Source: a virus. Taken from it: a stretch of DNA of 23,569 nucleotides. The notes under the pieces are model-generated. The model was given only the letters and a program-made list of their open reading frames with translations, made no database searches and was not told the DNA's origin. Of the stretch, positions 6,831 to 13,297 are shown piece by piece. The translations under genes and the position numbers were made by a program. The stretch is taken from IMG/VR virus record IMGVR_UViG_3300030333_002851, positions 1 to 23,569 of that record, one strand, 5' to 3'. Numbering within the stretch: the stretch's first letter is position 1; every line of letters starts with the position of its first letter.

Positions 6831-7528
6831 TATTGTTGAGTGACTGAGATTGAGCAACCGCCAGGAGTGTAACAAAAATTAGTTATGCTATAGGATCTGT
6901 TATTCCAAGCATTTTGTGTTACGCTAATGTCAGTTGGTTCTGTTCCTCTTAATATGACGCTCATATAATGGTCGCCATTATTTTTTTGAATGAGATCGAC
7001 ATCATTACCATCGGTGTAGATATCTAAATTGATATATTGGCTGCCGCCTTCTCTTTGCACTGTGTAGATGTCATTATCATCTCCTTCAACATGCAACCAA
7101 TATTCATGACCAGACGAAGAACTGTTTGTTCTTTGTGTCATCAAAACTTCATTATTATCGCCTGTGATGTTTATGTGAGCAAAGGTATTACCATACTCTG
7201 CATTATCTATTGTAAAGTTACCATTAGTTCCTATTTGATAACCTTGAGCAAGCTTTAAAGTATTATTATCTCCCCATACTCTACGAATTTCTATTTCATT
7301 TGGTTGGGTGCTTGAACCTCTATCTCTTGCTTGTTTAATAATAATATTATTATCGACACCATCAATTCCTTCTGATGCTGTCCACTGTGAAACTATATTA
7401 TTAAATCCTATTTGAGTTATGTCAAGATTAAAATCATTACCGTCTTGTTTAATAGTAATTTCATTATCATCTGCATATACATTACAGGATATTAATATTA
7501 AAAATAAAAATGCTTTTATATAATCCAT
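6830..7528 (-). CDS. Curlin-like secreted repeat protein
   Basis: The first about 19 residues are a signal peptide (FLFLILISCNVYA, cleavage before DDN). The rest is a 210-residue Asn/Asp/Gln/Gly-rich beta-repeat protein with curlin-like units: EITIKQDGND, LDITQIGFNN, ITGDNNEVLMTQ, VEGDDNDIYTVQ, TDGNDVDLIQKNNG and ISVTQ. Major curlins (CsgA) use Q-x-G-x-N strand-loop-strand repeats that form extracellular amyloid; these copies are degenerate but regular. Two cysteines near the C-terminus (NFCYTPGGCSI) could form a disulphide. It is a paralogue of the protein at 8866-9594, with matching first block and a shared Q-x-x-GG-x-Q-x-INL motif. The CsgG/CsgF pair nearby provides a likely export route across the outer membrane. 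Its start overlaps a 48-residue membrane protein gene by 13 bp. Confidence 0.75.
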   Translation of the reverse strand: MDYIKAFLFLILISCNVYADDNEITIKQDGNDFNLDITQIGFNNIVSQWTASEGIDGVDNNIIIKQARDRGSSTQPNEIEIRRVWGDNNTLKLAQGYQIGTNGNFTIDNAEYGNTFAHINITGDNNEVLMTQRTNSSSSGHEYWLHVEGDDNDIYTVQREGGSQYINLDIYTDGNDVDLIQKNNGDHYMSVILRGTEPTDISVTQNAWNNRSYSITNFCYTPGGCSISVTQQ

Positions 7529-7662
7529 GCTATTAATGTTGCTAATACCAAGCCCTTTGCAAAACTAATCCAGTATAACCAATAATCATCTATACGCATT
7601 GAGTCCTGAACTCTGAATACTAGATTTCTATGCCAATCAATAATTTGATTTAAATATTTCAT
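7516..7662 (-). CDS. Small single-pass membrane protein (48 aa)
   Basis: This short ORF reads MKYLNQIIDWHRN at the start and ends with a membrane helix (YWISFAKGLVLATLIAWII). The ATG at 7662 has a CGGAGA ribosome-binding site 6 nt upstream, which argues it is real. It overlaps the start of the following curlin-like gene by 13 bp, so the two are probably translationally coupled. No family recognised. A holin or a membrane anchor for the curli-like assembly are both conceivable. Confidence 0.65.
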   Translation of the reverse strand: MKYLNQIIDWHRNLVFRVQDSMRIDDYWLYWISFAKGLVLATLIAWII

Positions 7663-7731
7663 CTATTTCTCCGTTAGGGGCTTGAAAGCTTTACCTTTGG
7701 AATCGGTCTGTCTCGCTACATGTCGTCTCAT
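7663..7731 (-). CDS. Possible 22-aa basic peptide
   Basis: The short frame starts MRRHVARQTDSK and ends LTEK, filling exactly the gap between the late promoter/hairpin and the 48-residue membrane protein; its stop abuts the next ATG. No good ribosome-binding site is seen, so it may be just a leader sequence. Low confidence. Confidence 0.25.
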   Translation of the reverse strand: MRRHVARQTDSKGKAFKPLTEK

Positions 7732-7733
7732 AT

Positions 7734-7762
7734 AAAAAACTGACTGCTTCCAAGCTTGTTAG
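7734..7762 (-). terminator. Imperfect hairpin plus T-run after the FecR gene
   Basis: On the minus strand, CTAAC-AA-GCTT-GG-AAGC-A-GTCAG is an imperfect inverted repeat followed directly by TTTTTT (bases 7739-7734). It lies just after the FecR gene stop (7773-7775) and could end or attenuate transcription of the first half of the curli cluster. The stem has mismatches and a very tight loop, so it is only a candidate. Confidence 0.35.
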
Positions 7763-7764
7763 TA

Positions 7765-7772
7765 TATTTATA
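7765..7772 (-). promoter_or_regulatory. T4-type late promoter (TATAAATA)
   Basis: A perfect TATAAATA lies on the minus strand immediately after the FecR stop codon. In T4-like phages this octamer at -10 is sufficient for gp55/gp33-dependent late transcription. It would drive the 48-residue membrane protein, curlin-like protein, cyclase and DUF5658-like genes, although RNA starting here (about 7758) would meet the candidate hairpin at 7740-7762. Confidence 0.6.
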
Positions 7773-8912
7773 TCAATTAGATTGGTTAATTACAATAATT
7801 ATGTCTCCACCTGAGTTTAAATCTATTGTTCCTTCGTAACCTTCTACTCTCGCAGTTAATGATACACTTGAATCTTGCAAGACAGAAATCCTGATGGACC
7901 CATTGACATCTCTATAGAAAATAAGTCTATCATCCTGTTCAAATATATTAAATTGTGAGTCTTTATTAAATCCAATTGTTGCTCCTTTTAAATTGAATTT
8001 ACCGCCAGCACCAGCTGCTTGAGCGTCAGCTAATGAGACAGTGGTTCTTTCTAACTCTTCTACTATGTCAAGTAAGTCGGTAAGAAAGTCTACATCAAGG
8101 AAGTCTATATCAAGCTCTGAAAATTCTAGCTCTTCTGACTCCGCAAGGTAGTCTGTTTCGAGTTCATTGAACTCTAGAAAGTCTACATCTAATACTCCCT
8201 GATCTACATTTGTCTCTGCAGAATCTTCTATCTGTTCTCTTATTTCAGTTGGTGGGTTAACAATAAACATATTGTTAATTTGATTGACAGTTATATTTTG
8301 TATAGCTACAGGTTTAGTAGGTGTTGAATTAATTGTAGATACCATTGTTGCTTGATAAGCTTCATTTAATACTACAGTACCTGCTTCATTAGTTACAGTA
8401 ATTTCTCCTGATGCATCGCCATATTCATCTGGCAATAATATAACTAATGATCTACCTAACTCATCGACGGTAGTTGTGAAGTCTGTTCCTCTTATTGCAA
8501 TTGTTGATACTGGTGTTCGAATGTCAATATTACTTTTATTGACCATTGCTAATTTTCCTGAAGCGAAACGAGCAGTGCCCATTGCAAACCTAATATTCAT
8601 TTTTGATTTATTAGGATCAGGATCATATATGACTTCGTCTATATAAACTTTTGTATTTTCGGTAAGAGCCAATTCGGCTTCGTCTAAGAATTCAATAAGC
8701 ATACGACCATTTGCAGTCTCTGCTACATCATATAATAAAACTTCGGGAATACTTGATGGAGAAACAATAAAGGTCTCATTGTTTCTTTCGAGCTTACTTG
8801 CGCCAGTAAACTCTTCGATAGTACCGATGGGGTTAGCATTAACCAACCCCAATGGTGCTATAATGCTAACTATCGTTAGCGCTATCTTTTTGATTGATTT
8901 GAATTGTAGCAT
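7773..8912 (-). CDS. Secreted FecR-domain protein
   Basis: This 379-residue protein has a Sec signal peptide (basic IKKI, hydrophobic core, cleavage near VNA at residue 26). A FecR-type beta domain follows at about 60-160, with the signature FAMGTARFASGKL and NIDIRTPVSTIAIRGTDF. A very acidic segment (about 230-290) repeats DVDFLEF, ELDIDFLDVDFL and similar, and the C-terminus is beta-rich (about 310-379). FecR domains in surface/periplasmic proteins are often encoded beside CHASE2 cyclases in bacteria (from memory), and here such a cyclase lies downstream, suggesting a sensor-ligand pair. No membrane helix other than the signal is seen, so it is periplasmic or exported. The start overlaps the preceding curlin-like gene by 47 bp; ATG 8912 is kept because it gives the complete signal peptide. 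Confidence 0.85.
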   Translation of the reverse strand: MLQFKSIKKIALTIVSIIAPLGLVNANPIGTIEEFTGASKLERNNETFIVSPSSIPEVLLYDVAETANGRMLIEFLDEAELALTENTKVYIDEVIYDPDPNKSKMNIRFAMGTARFASGKLAMVNKSNIDIRTPVSTIAIRGTDFTTTVDELGRSLVILLPDEYGDASGEITVTNEAGTVVLNEAYQATMVSTINSTPTKPVAIQNITVNQINNMFIVNPPTEIREQIEDSAETNVDQGVLDVDFLEFNELETDYLAESEELEFSELDIDFLDVDFLTDLLDIVEELERTTVSLADAQAAGAGGKFNLKGATIGFNKDSQFNIFEQDDRLIFYRDVNGSIRISVLQDSSVSLTARVEGYEGTIDLNSGGDIIIVINQSN

Positions 8913-9594
8913 TTTCAGAATCGATATCCAGTGTTATAATTCCATTACAAGTACTTACACCTTGTGGACAAGTTCCAGACAACTGATTTATATCTACGTC
9001 AGCTGAATCTCCAACTAAGGTTAAATTAATTTCTTGCTCTCCACCATCTTTCTGTAGAGTGTTAATGTTATTACTGTCACCAGTTATATCAAAATTCCAG
9101 ACTACGTCGTCTGAATCAATATCAACATCAAAGACATTTAAATCGCCTACCACAGTTAAATCGAAATCCAACCTTTCAGCTGATGCATTAAAACCTTGAT
9201 CGAGATCCATTGTATTAGAATCACCAGTAATATCTACTAGGAAGTTAGAGTCATCTGAACTACCTGTTTTACCAATGTTCCAATCCCATGAGTTGCTGTC
9301 ACCATTCCACTCTAATGTGTAAGATGATGAGTCCGCATCTAATTCTCCGAACAATAAGTTTTCATTACCAATCTGATCGATATTGAAAGTTAGTGACGTA
9401 CCAGTTATAGGCATTGCAGAAGAACCACTTGAAAAATTGTTAAGTCCTATCTTGTTACCATAACCGATTTGGTCAATGTATAAAACAAGAGTATCACCTA
9501 CTTGTTCTATATTAATTTCGTTATCATCAGTGGCTTGTGCATAGCCGATAATTGGAAGTAATAAAATGCTAAGGCCTAAAATAAATTTATTCAT
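8866..9594 (-). CDS. Curlin-like secreted repeat protein (paralogue of 6830-7528)
   Basis: A signal peptide (FILGLSILLLPIIGYAQA) precedes about 220 residues rich in Asp, Asn, Ser and Gly. Repeat units include EINIEQVGD, LYIDQIGYGN, FNIDQIGNEN, ITGDSNTMDLDQ, ITGDSNNINTLQ and INQLSG, recalling the Q-x-G-x-N strands of curlins. Two cysteines near the end (GTCPQGVSTCNG) parallel those of the downstream paralogue. I chose ATG 9594 rather than 9609 because GGAAGAG sits just upstream of it. The gene overlaps the csgG stop by 8 bp, so export channel and probable substrate are translationally coupled. It is more acidic than enterobacterial CsgA and has longer non-repeat spacing, so amyloid formation is a prediction, not shown. 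Confidence 0.75.
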   Translation of the reverse strand: MNKFILGLSILLLPIIGYAQATDDNEINIEQVGDTLVLYIDQIGYGNKIGLNNFSSGSSAMPITGTSLTFNIDQIGNENLLFGELDADSSSYTLEWNGDSNSWDWNIGKTGSSDDSNFLVDITGDSNTMDLDQGFNASAERLDFDLTVVGDLNVFDVDIDSDDVVWNFDITGDSNNINTLQKDGGEQEINLTLVGDSADVDINQLSGTCPQGVSTCNGIITLDIDSENATIQINQKDSANDS

Positions 9595-10492
9595 TTTCTC
9601 TTCCTTCATATCCTTCTATGACCCAAAACCCTCTATCGTGGCCTTGGTATATTAATTCCAACACAGCTGCTTCTATAGCAGTACGTGTTGCGTAAGTCAC
9701 TGATTCATTATTTCCCACTCCGTCCTCGATCTCTACTAGCTGAGTTCCTTGTTCTATAAATCGGAAAACGTCTCCTCCAGATCCATAGCTCAATATAGTT
9801 TTTCGAGCCTGGACGTTTAATAATACTTCACCTGTCAATACAGATATAGCACGAACTGAAACTGTTACCATATCTTGCCTGTATCGTTTACTCATCCCAA
9901 TACCTAGCGTACGAGCTCCTCGTCCACCAGTTTTTATATTGCTGTCATAACCAATAATTCCACCTTCTATAATCATACCTGCGAATAGAAGTGGATCCAA
10001 ACCTTTCTCTTCTTCACCCGTAGCGGCAGCAAACTCCTTACGGGCTGATCTAATAAGTTGTCTTTCTCTTACTAAATGATCTAGTCCTTGTCTTTCAACA
10101 ACTCTAAACCATGTTCCATCACCAGCAGTTTTTAAAGCGTCTATTAACATTTCAGTTCCACCTTGAGTTACTGCTGTAGAGAAAGATGCAATGTTATCTA
10201 TTTCTTTTCTCTGTCCTGTTTTATCTAAAAAATTATAAATGGCCACGATTGGCTTTTCTTTTGCTGGAGGTAATTCCAACAATTGTATATAAGAAGGTAA
10301 AGTTACTACTTCAGGATTTTCAACACAAATATACTTTCGTGATAATTGTTTTTTTACACCTGAATATAAATCCTTCTTAAACCCTTCATCCCATCGACTA
10401 CAATCTTGAGGTGATTCACTCCATTGTGGAAATGAAGCACATCCTGAAAGTATTGCGATTGATAATAGCGCAGACCAAAACTTAACCGTCAT
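9587..10492 (-). CDS. csgG: CsgG-like curli secretion channel lipoprotein
   Basis: In bacteria CsgG forms the nonameric outer-membrane channel that exports curli subunits. This 301-residue protein has a lipoprotein signal with lipobox LSGC (Cys18) and the conserved CsgG core: IVAIYNFLDKTGQ, FSTAVTQGGTEMLIDAL, FRVVERQGLDHLVRERQLIR, MIIEGGIIGYDSN, TGGRGARTLGIG, TGEVLLNVQARKTILSY, VFRFIE and DRGFWVI near the end, in the same order as E. coli CsgG (277-residue precursor). An extra segment of about 30-35 residues with two Cys lies between the lipid anchor and the core. The constriction loop differs: Phe of E. coli F56 is kept, but Y51 and N55 are not, and the loop is one residue longer. I chose ATG 10492 because it places the lipobox properly. 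It overlaps csgF by 11 bp. Confidence 0.95.
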   Translation of the reverse strand: MTVKFWSALLSIAILSGCASFPQWSESPQDCSRWDEGFKKDLYSGVKKQLSRKYICVENPEVVTLPSYIQLLELPPAKEKPIVAIYNFLDKTGQRKEIDNIASFSTAVTQGGTEMLIDALKTAGDGTWFRVVERQGLDHLVRERQLIRSARKEFAAATGEEEKGLDPLLFAGMIIEGGIIGYDSNIKTGGRGARTLGIGMSKRYRQDMVTVSVRAISVLTGEVLLNVQARKTILSYGSGGDVFRFIEQGTQLVEIEDGVGNNESVTYATRTAIEAAVLELIYQGHDRGFWVIEGYEGRENE

Positions 10493-10988
10493 CGCCCCCA
10501 CCATTATCTGGATCCTGACCGAAGTTACCTGCTCCAATTGGAATTTCGATAATAGTCTCATTACCATCACTATCAAGGATGGTCATTTTAATATATTCAG
10601 TACCGTCTTCACTTGTAATAACTTCATATGTTATTGTAGATCCTTCTAAAACAAATGATCCAAATCTAACTGGATTATCGTTTGAGAACATTGATTCGAC
10701 TAATTGTTTAGCCATTTGTGCGTAGATTCTGCTTTCTAAATTTCTAATGAATTTAGCCAAGGTCGTGTTATCAGCCTCACGCTCAGCTGCTTTCCTAGCT
10801 GCCTCTAAAGCATCTTCTATTTGTTTCTTTCTTGAATGCTCCTGGTTCTCTATCGTAAGATAGTGAGCACCAGTGCCTACCCCGCTGAATGAGGGGTTCT
10901 TGAACTTATGAACTATATCTGATGCTGCTGCATCGGTAGCCAATATAGCACATAGAATAATACATAATTTAATCTTTTCCTTTCCCAT
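10482..10988 (-). CDS. csgF: CsgF-like curli assembly/pore partner
   Basis: CsgF binds the CsgG pore, its N-terminus forming a second constriction, and links it to curlin nucleation. This 168-residue protein has a signal peptide (IKLCIILCAILATDAAA) and a mature start DIVHKFKNPSFSG followed by GAHYLTIENQEHSR, matching the E. coli CsgF pore-plug region with F-x-F-x-NPNFGG and AFLLNSAQAQNS (from memory). A charged helix (about residues 55-75, KKQIEDALEAARKAAERE) is longer than in E. coli CsgF (138 residues). A beta-type C-terminal half contains ITYEVITSEDG and IKMTILDSDGNETIIEIP. The tail is Gly/Asp-rich. ATG 10988 has GAGG 6 nt upstream and is preferred to a TTG one codon earlier. Confidence 0.88.
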   Translation of the reverse strand: MGKEKIKLCIILCAILATDAAASDIVHKFKNPSFSGVGTGAHYLTIENQEHSRKKQIEDALEAARKAAEREADNTTLAKFIRNLESRIYAQMAKQLVESMFSNDNPVRFGSFVLEGSTITYEVITSEDGTEYIKMTILDSDGNETIIEIPIGAGNFGQDPDNGGGDDG

Positions 10989-11241
10989 CAAAAACCTCGT
11001 CGATAAAATGTTTCTCCTTGTATTGGTTTACTACATTTATCTTCTGTTGTAAGCGTATCATATCTTGATCCAACATCCTTGTCTGGTCTATAACACGGAT
11101 AAGAGCTATGTGTTGTTTTTCAAGAGCGGGTTCTAACTCGTTACTTACCCACTGCCAAGTGTAGTAAATAAAATAAGCCATACCCATAGCTAAAGTTACC
11201 GTGAACCCAAATTCTGAAAGTATTAATAATAGTTCTTCCAT
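10969..11241 (-). CDS. Small membrane/coiled-coil protein 2 of curli cluster
   Basis: A 90-residue protein with one N-terminal membrane helix (FTVTLAMGMAYFIYYTWQWV, about 13-32) followed by a charged helix that could form a coiled coil (ALIRVIDQTRMLDQDMIRLQ). It resembles its upstream neighbour in plan and sequence (short N-terminus, GMA(Y/F)F in the membrane helix, then helix with D-Q/N-DMI), so the two probably arose by duplication. The topology also fits small phage holins, but no diagnostic motif is visible. Its ATG overlaps the upstream stop (TAATG) and its end overlaps csgF by 20 bp. Confidence 0.75.
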   Translation of the reverse strand: MEELLLILSEFGFTVTLAMGMAYFIYYTWQWVSNELEPALEKQHIALIRVIDQTRMLDQDMIRLQQKINVVNQYKEKHFIDEVFDGKGKD

Positions 11242-11537
11242 TAGTCCCTTCTAACATCAAGCTTACCATCCTCTATGAAATTTTCAGCTCTAGCAATTCT
11301 GTCCGTATCTGGACGTAACTTTAGCATGTCGCTAACCATGCAATCTATTTTTATCATATCATTAGACATTGTTCTAGCTCTATTTTCTAATGATTCACAA
11401 AACATTGTTAAGGTTTCAATTTCGTCTATCTGACTTTGAAGAATTTGACGTAGAACGAGCCACAAAAAGAAGGCCATTCCTAGACCGCCACCGATCGGAA
11501 TGCCCACCGCGCTCATAAAGTCTATAAATTCTTGCAA
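11241..11537 (-). CDS. Small membrane/coiled-coil protein 1 of curli cluster (TTG start)
   Basis: This 98-residue protein begins the late cluster. It has a membrane helix (VGIPIGGGLGMAFFLWLVL, about 11-29) and a charged helical tail (IDEIETLTMFCESLENRA). It is a likely paralogue of the downstream 90-residue protein. The chosen start is TTG at 11537, because GAGG lies 7 nt upstream; the in-frame ATG seven codons later has no good site. The GAGG lies in the 3' arm of a long hairpin (11540-11579) that also contains a late promoter, so translation is probably possible only from RNA begun at that promoter. Function unknown: holin, pore partner or signalling adaptor. Confidence 0.72.
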   Translation of the reverse strand: MQEFIDFMSAVGIPIGGGLGMAFFLWLVLRQILQSQIDEIETLTMFCESLENRARTMSNDMIKIDCMVSDMLKLRPDTDRIARAENFIEDGKLDVRRD

Positions 11538-11539
11538 AA

Positions 11540-11579
11540 CTGATCCTCAATAATATTTGCTATTATTTATAAGGATCAG
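11540..11579 (-). promoter_or_regulatory. RBS-sequestering hairpin upstream of the curli cluster
   Basis: On the minus strand, CTGATCCT (11579-11572) pairs perfectly with AGGATCAG (11547-11540), and inside it AATAATA (11567-11561) pairs with TATTATT (11555-11549) around a 5-nt loop. The 3' arm contains the GAGG ribosome-binding site of the next gene and is followed by TTTT, so the element could also act as a terminator for the carbamoyltransferase gene. RNA started at the late promoter inside the element lacks the 5' arm and would leave the site free. Confidence 0.75.
11564..11571 (-). promoter_or_regulatory. T4-type late promoter (TATAAATA) of curli cluster
   Basis: A perfect TATAAATA octamer on the minus strand lies inside the hairpin at 11540-11579, about 27 bp before the TTG start at 11537. 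Transcription would begin near 11557, within the hairpin loop. It is the main candidate promoter for the csgF-csgG-curlin-FecR unit. Confidence 0.8.
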
Positions 11580-11597
11580 CCTGTGAAATATGGATAT

Positions 11598-13040
11598 TTA
11601 GGAGAATACTTTTATCTTGTACTTCTTTTCGAAACGAACTGCGTCGTTTGGTGAGTTAACCATAGGCTCACCTCTGATATTAAGCGAAGTATTTAATAAG
11701 ACAGGACATTTGGTTTTCTTATACCACAATTCCAATACCTTTCTTAATATTGTATCCTCTTTTTTACCTACTGTTTGAACTCTACATGAATTATCTACAT
11801 GTAAAATAGCAGGAAGTTTTTTATGCCATCTTGGTTTTGCTTGAGATACAAATTGCATGTACTCACCATATGGACCTTCGAAATACTTTTCAGCATGTTC
11901 TTCTAATACACAAGGAGCAAAAGGTCTAAACTTCTGTCTCTTCTTAACCGTATTAACTAAGTCTTTAATATCGTTACCTCTAGGATCCGCTAAAAGCGAT
12001 CTGTTACCTAAAGCTCTAGGACCAAACTCAGCTGGACCATTTGCTACACCACATATTTTATGTTTCATGAGATGATTAACGATATCATTTACCATTTCTT
12101 TTTCATCATATCCATTGATACGATATCCAAGATATGGATCTGTCCAATTCAATGGACCACCATAAGCTAATGCAGCTGCACCTAATGATCCTCCAGCATC
12201 ACCTGGATTAGGCATAATCCAAAATTTACCTGGAACCATTCTATGCAATTTACTATTAGCAACACAATTTAAAGCAACGCCACCACCATAAACTATATTA
12301 TCAGAATACATTTTAGCTTTAAAAAATATTTTACTTAGCTTTTCTTCTAATACAACTTGTGCTGCAGCTGCTATATCTTCATGTTTATAATCATACAACC
12401 AATAGTTGTCTGCAAAGTCTCTAGGTATACCTCTATGTAAATTAAATTTAAATAATTCTCTTAATGCACTTTGTAAAGATTTATTCTCTTCACCGAATGC
12501 TGCCATTCCCATAAAGATATATTCTTCATCTAAAGGTCTTAGACCACACCATTGTGTTAATGCTGTATACCATAATCCAATTGATTGTGGATAATTAACA
12601 TTATGCTTTTGTTCATATACAGCTTTACCATTTTTATAATAACACTTCCAAATAGAAGTTGTTGTCCATTCACCAATACTATCTACTACAACAGCTGATG
12701 CTTCAGATAAATCCGAAGTTTGAAATGCTGCTGCTGCATGTGATTTGTGATGATGAAATGTTGAGGTAGGTTTCCAAGCCAATTGTCTAGGTGTGAATAC
12801 AGTCTTATATTGACCTGCATACAATTGTCTGGATTTCTTTAATAAAGGTTTTTCAAAGAAAGCATATTGATCGATCTCTTCACCAAACCTTGCATCGACG
12901 TAATCTCGTAATTGATTACTTATATATTTCTCATGCTTGTTGCCTGAGAACCTCTCGCTGTGAGAGGCAAATACTATATCGGGACCATCTAATACAGCGA
13001 CTGCTGCATCGTGAAATCCTTCACTCCATCCTAAAATCAT
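11598..13040 (-). CDS. NodU/TobZ-family carbamoyltransferase
   Basis: This family transfers a carbamoyl group from carbamoyl phosphate, via a carbamoyl-adenylate, onto sugars or antibiotics. The N-terminal Kae1-like domain shows GFHDAAVAVL (H10, D11), SERFSGNKHEK and the His cluster HHHKSHAA (H96-H101), then VVDSIGEW. The glycine-rich motif YGGGVALNCVANSKLH and DAGGSLGAAALA follow. The C-terminal domain contains GPAEFGPRALGNRSLLADPR and LLNTSLNIRGEPMV, which are hallmark NodU motifs. At 480 residues it is shorter than many members (about 550-600), but all recognisable blocks are there. ATG 13040 has GGAG 8 nt upstream. The acceptor is unknown; a surface glycan or a modified nucleoside are possibilities given the GT2 and oxygenase genes in the window. 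It ends the unit before the curli cluster. Confidence 0.93.
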   Translation of the reverse strand: MILGWSEGFHDAAVAVLDGPDIVFASHSERFSGNKHEKYISNQLRDYVDARFGEEIDQYAFFEKPLLKKSRQLYAGQYKTVFTPRQLAWKPTSTFHHHKSHAAAAFQTSDLSEASAVVVDSIGEWTTTSIWKCYYKNGKAVYEQKHNVNYPQSIGLWYTALTQWCGLRPLDEEYIFMGMAAFGEENKSLQSALRELFKFNLHRGIPRDFADNYWLYDYKHEDIAAAAQVVLEEKLSKIFFKAKMYSDNIVYGGGVALNCVANSKLHRMVPGKFWIMPNPGDAGGSLGAAALAYGGPLNWTDPYLGYRINGYDEKEMVNDIVNHLMKHKICGVANGPAEFGPRALGNRSLLADPRGNDIKDLVNTVKKRQKFRPFAPCVLEEHAEKYFEGPYGEYMQFVSQAKPRWHKKLPAILHVDNSCRVQTVGKKEDTILRKVLELWYKKTKCPVLLNTSLNIRGEPMVNSPNDAVRFEKKYKIKVFS

Positions 13041-13063
13041 TATATATCTCCTGCAGAGACTAT

Positions 13064-13297
13064 TTAACCTTTGTAAGTCTTCCCTGCTGCTTTAGCTTTA
13101 GCTGCTGCTTTTCTACCTGCTGCAGCCTTCGCGTTAAATTTTGCCGCGCCCATTCGTTTTCTTCCGGCCGCTGCTGCAATCGCCCCAGCTGCCTTATAAG
13201 AGACGCCTTTCGATTGCGCAATCTTCTTAACGAACTTTGATTTTCCTTGAGCATCCTTTGGACCCTCCGTTATTTCTTTAAAACTTTTCAATTTCAT
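13064..13297 (-). CDS. Small basic Ala/Lys-rich protein
   Basis: This 77-residue, very basic protein has KFVKKIAQSKGVSYKAAGAI, then AAAAGRKRMGAAKFNAKAAAGRK and a histone H1-like Ala/Lys tail. Proteins with the same G-R-K-(R/K)-x-G-x-x-(K/A)F-x-x-x-AAAGRK pattern are common in tailed phages; their role is uncertain, with nucleic-acid binding suggested only by charge. Its ATG overlaps the iscU stop (ATGA), so it is translationally coupled to iscU. A 64-residue Gln/Arg-rich frame overlapping it is most likely a shadow. Confidence 0.75.
   Translation of the reverse strand: MKLKSFKEITEGPKDAQGKSKFVKKIAQSKGVSYKAAGAIAAAAGRKRMGAAKFNAKAAAGRKAAAKAKAAGKTYKG

Noticed and set aside
13060-13254. A 64-codon Gln/Arg/Leu-rich frame overlapping the basic Ala/Lys-rich gene
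   Set aside because: It lies wholly within the better-supported 77-residue gene, which is coupled to iscU and matches a known phage protein pattern; the other frame looks like a shift artefact.
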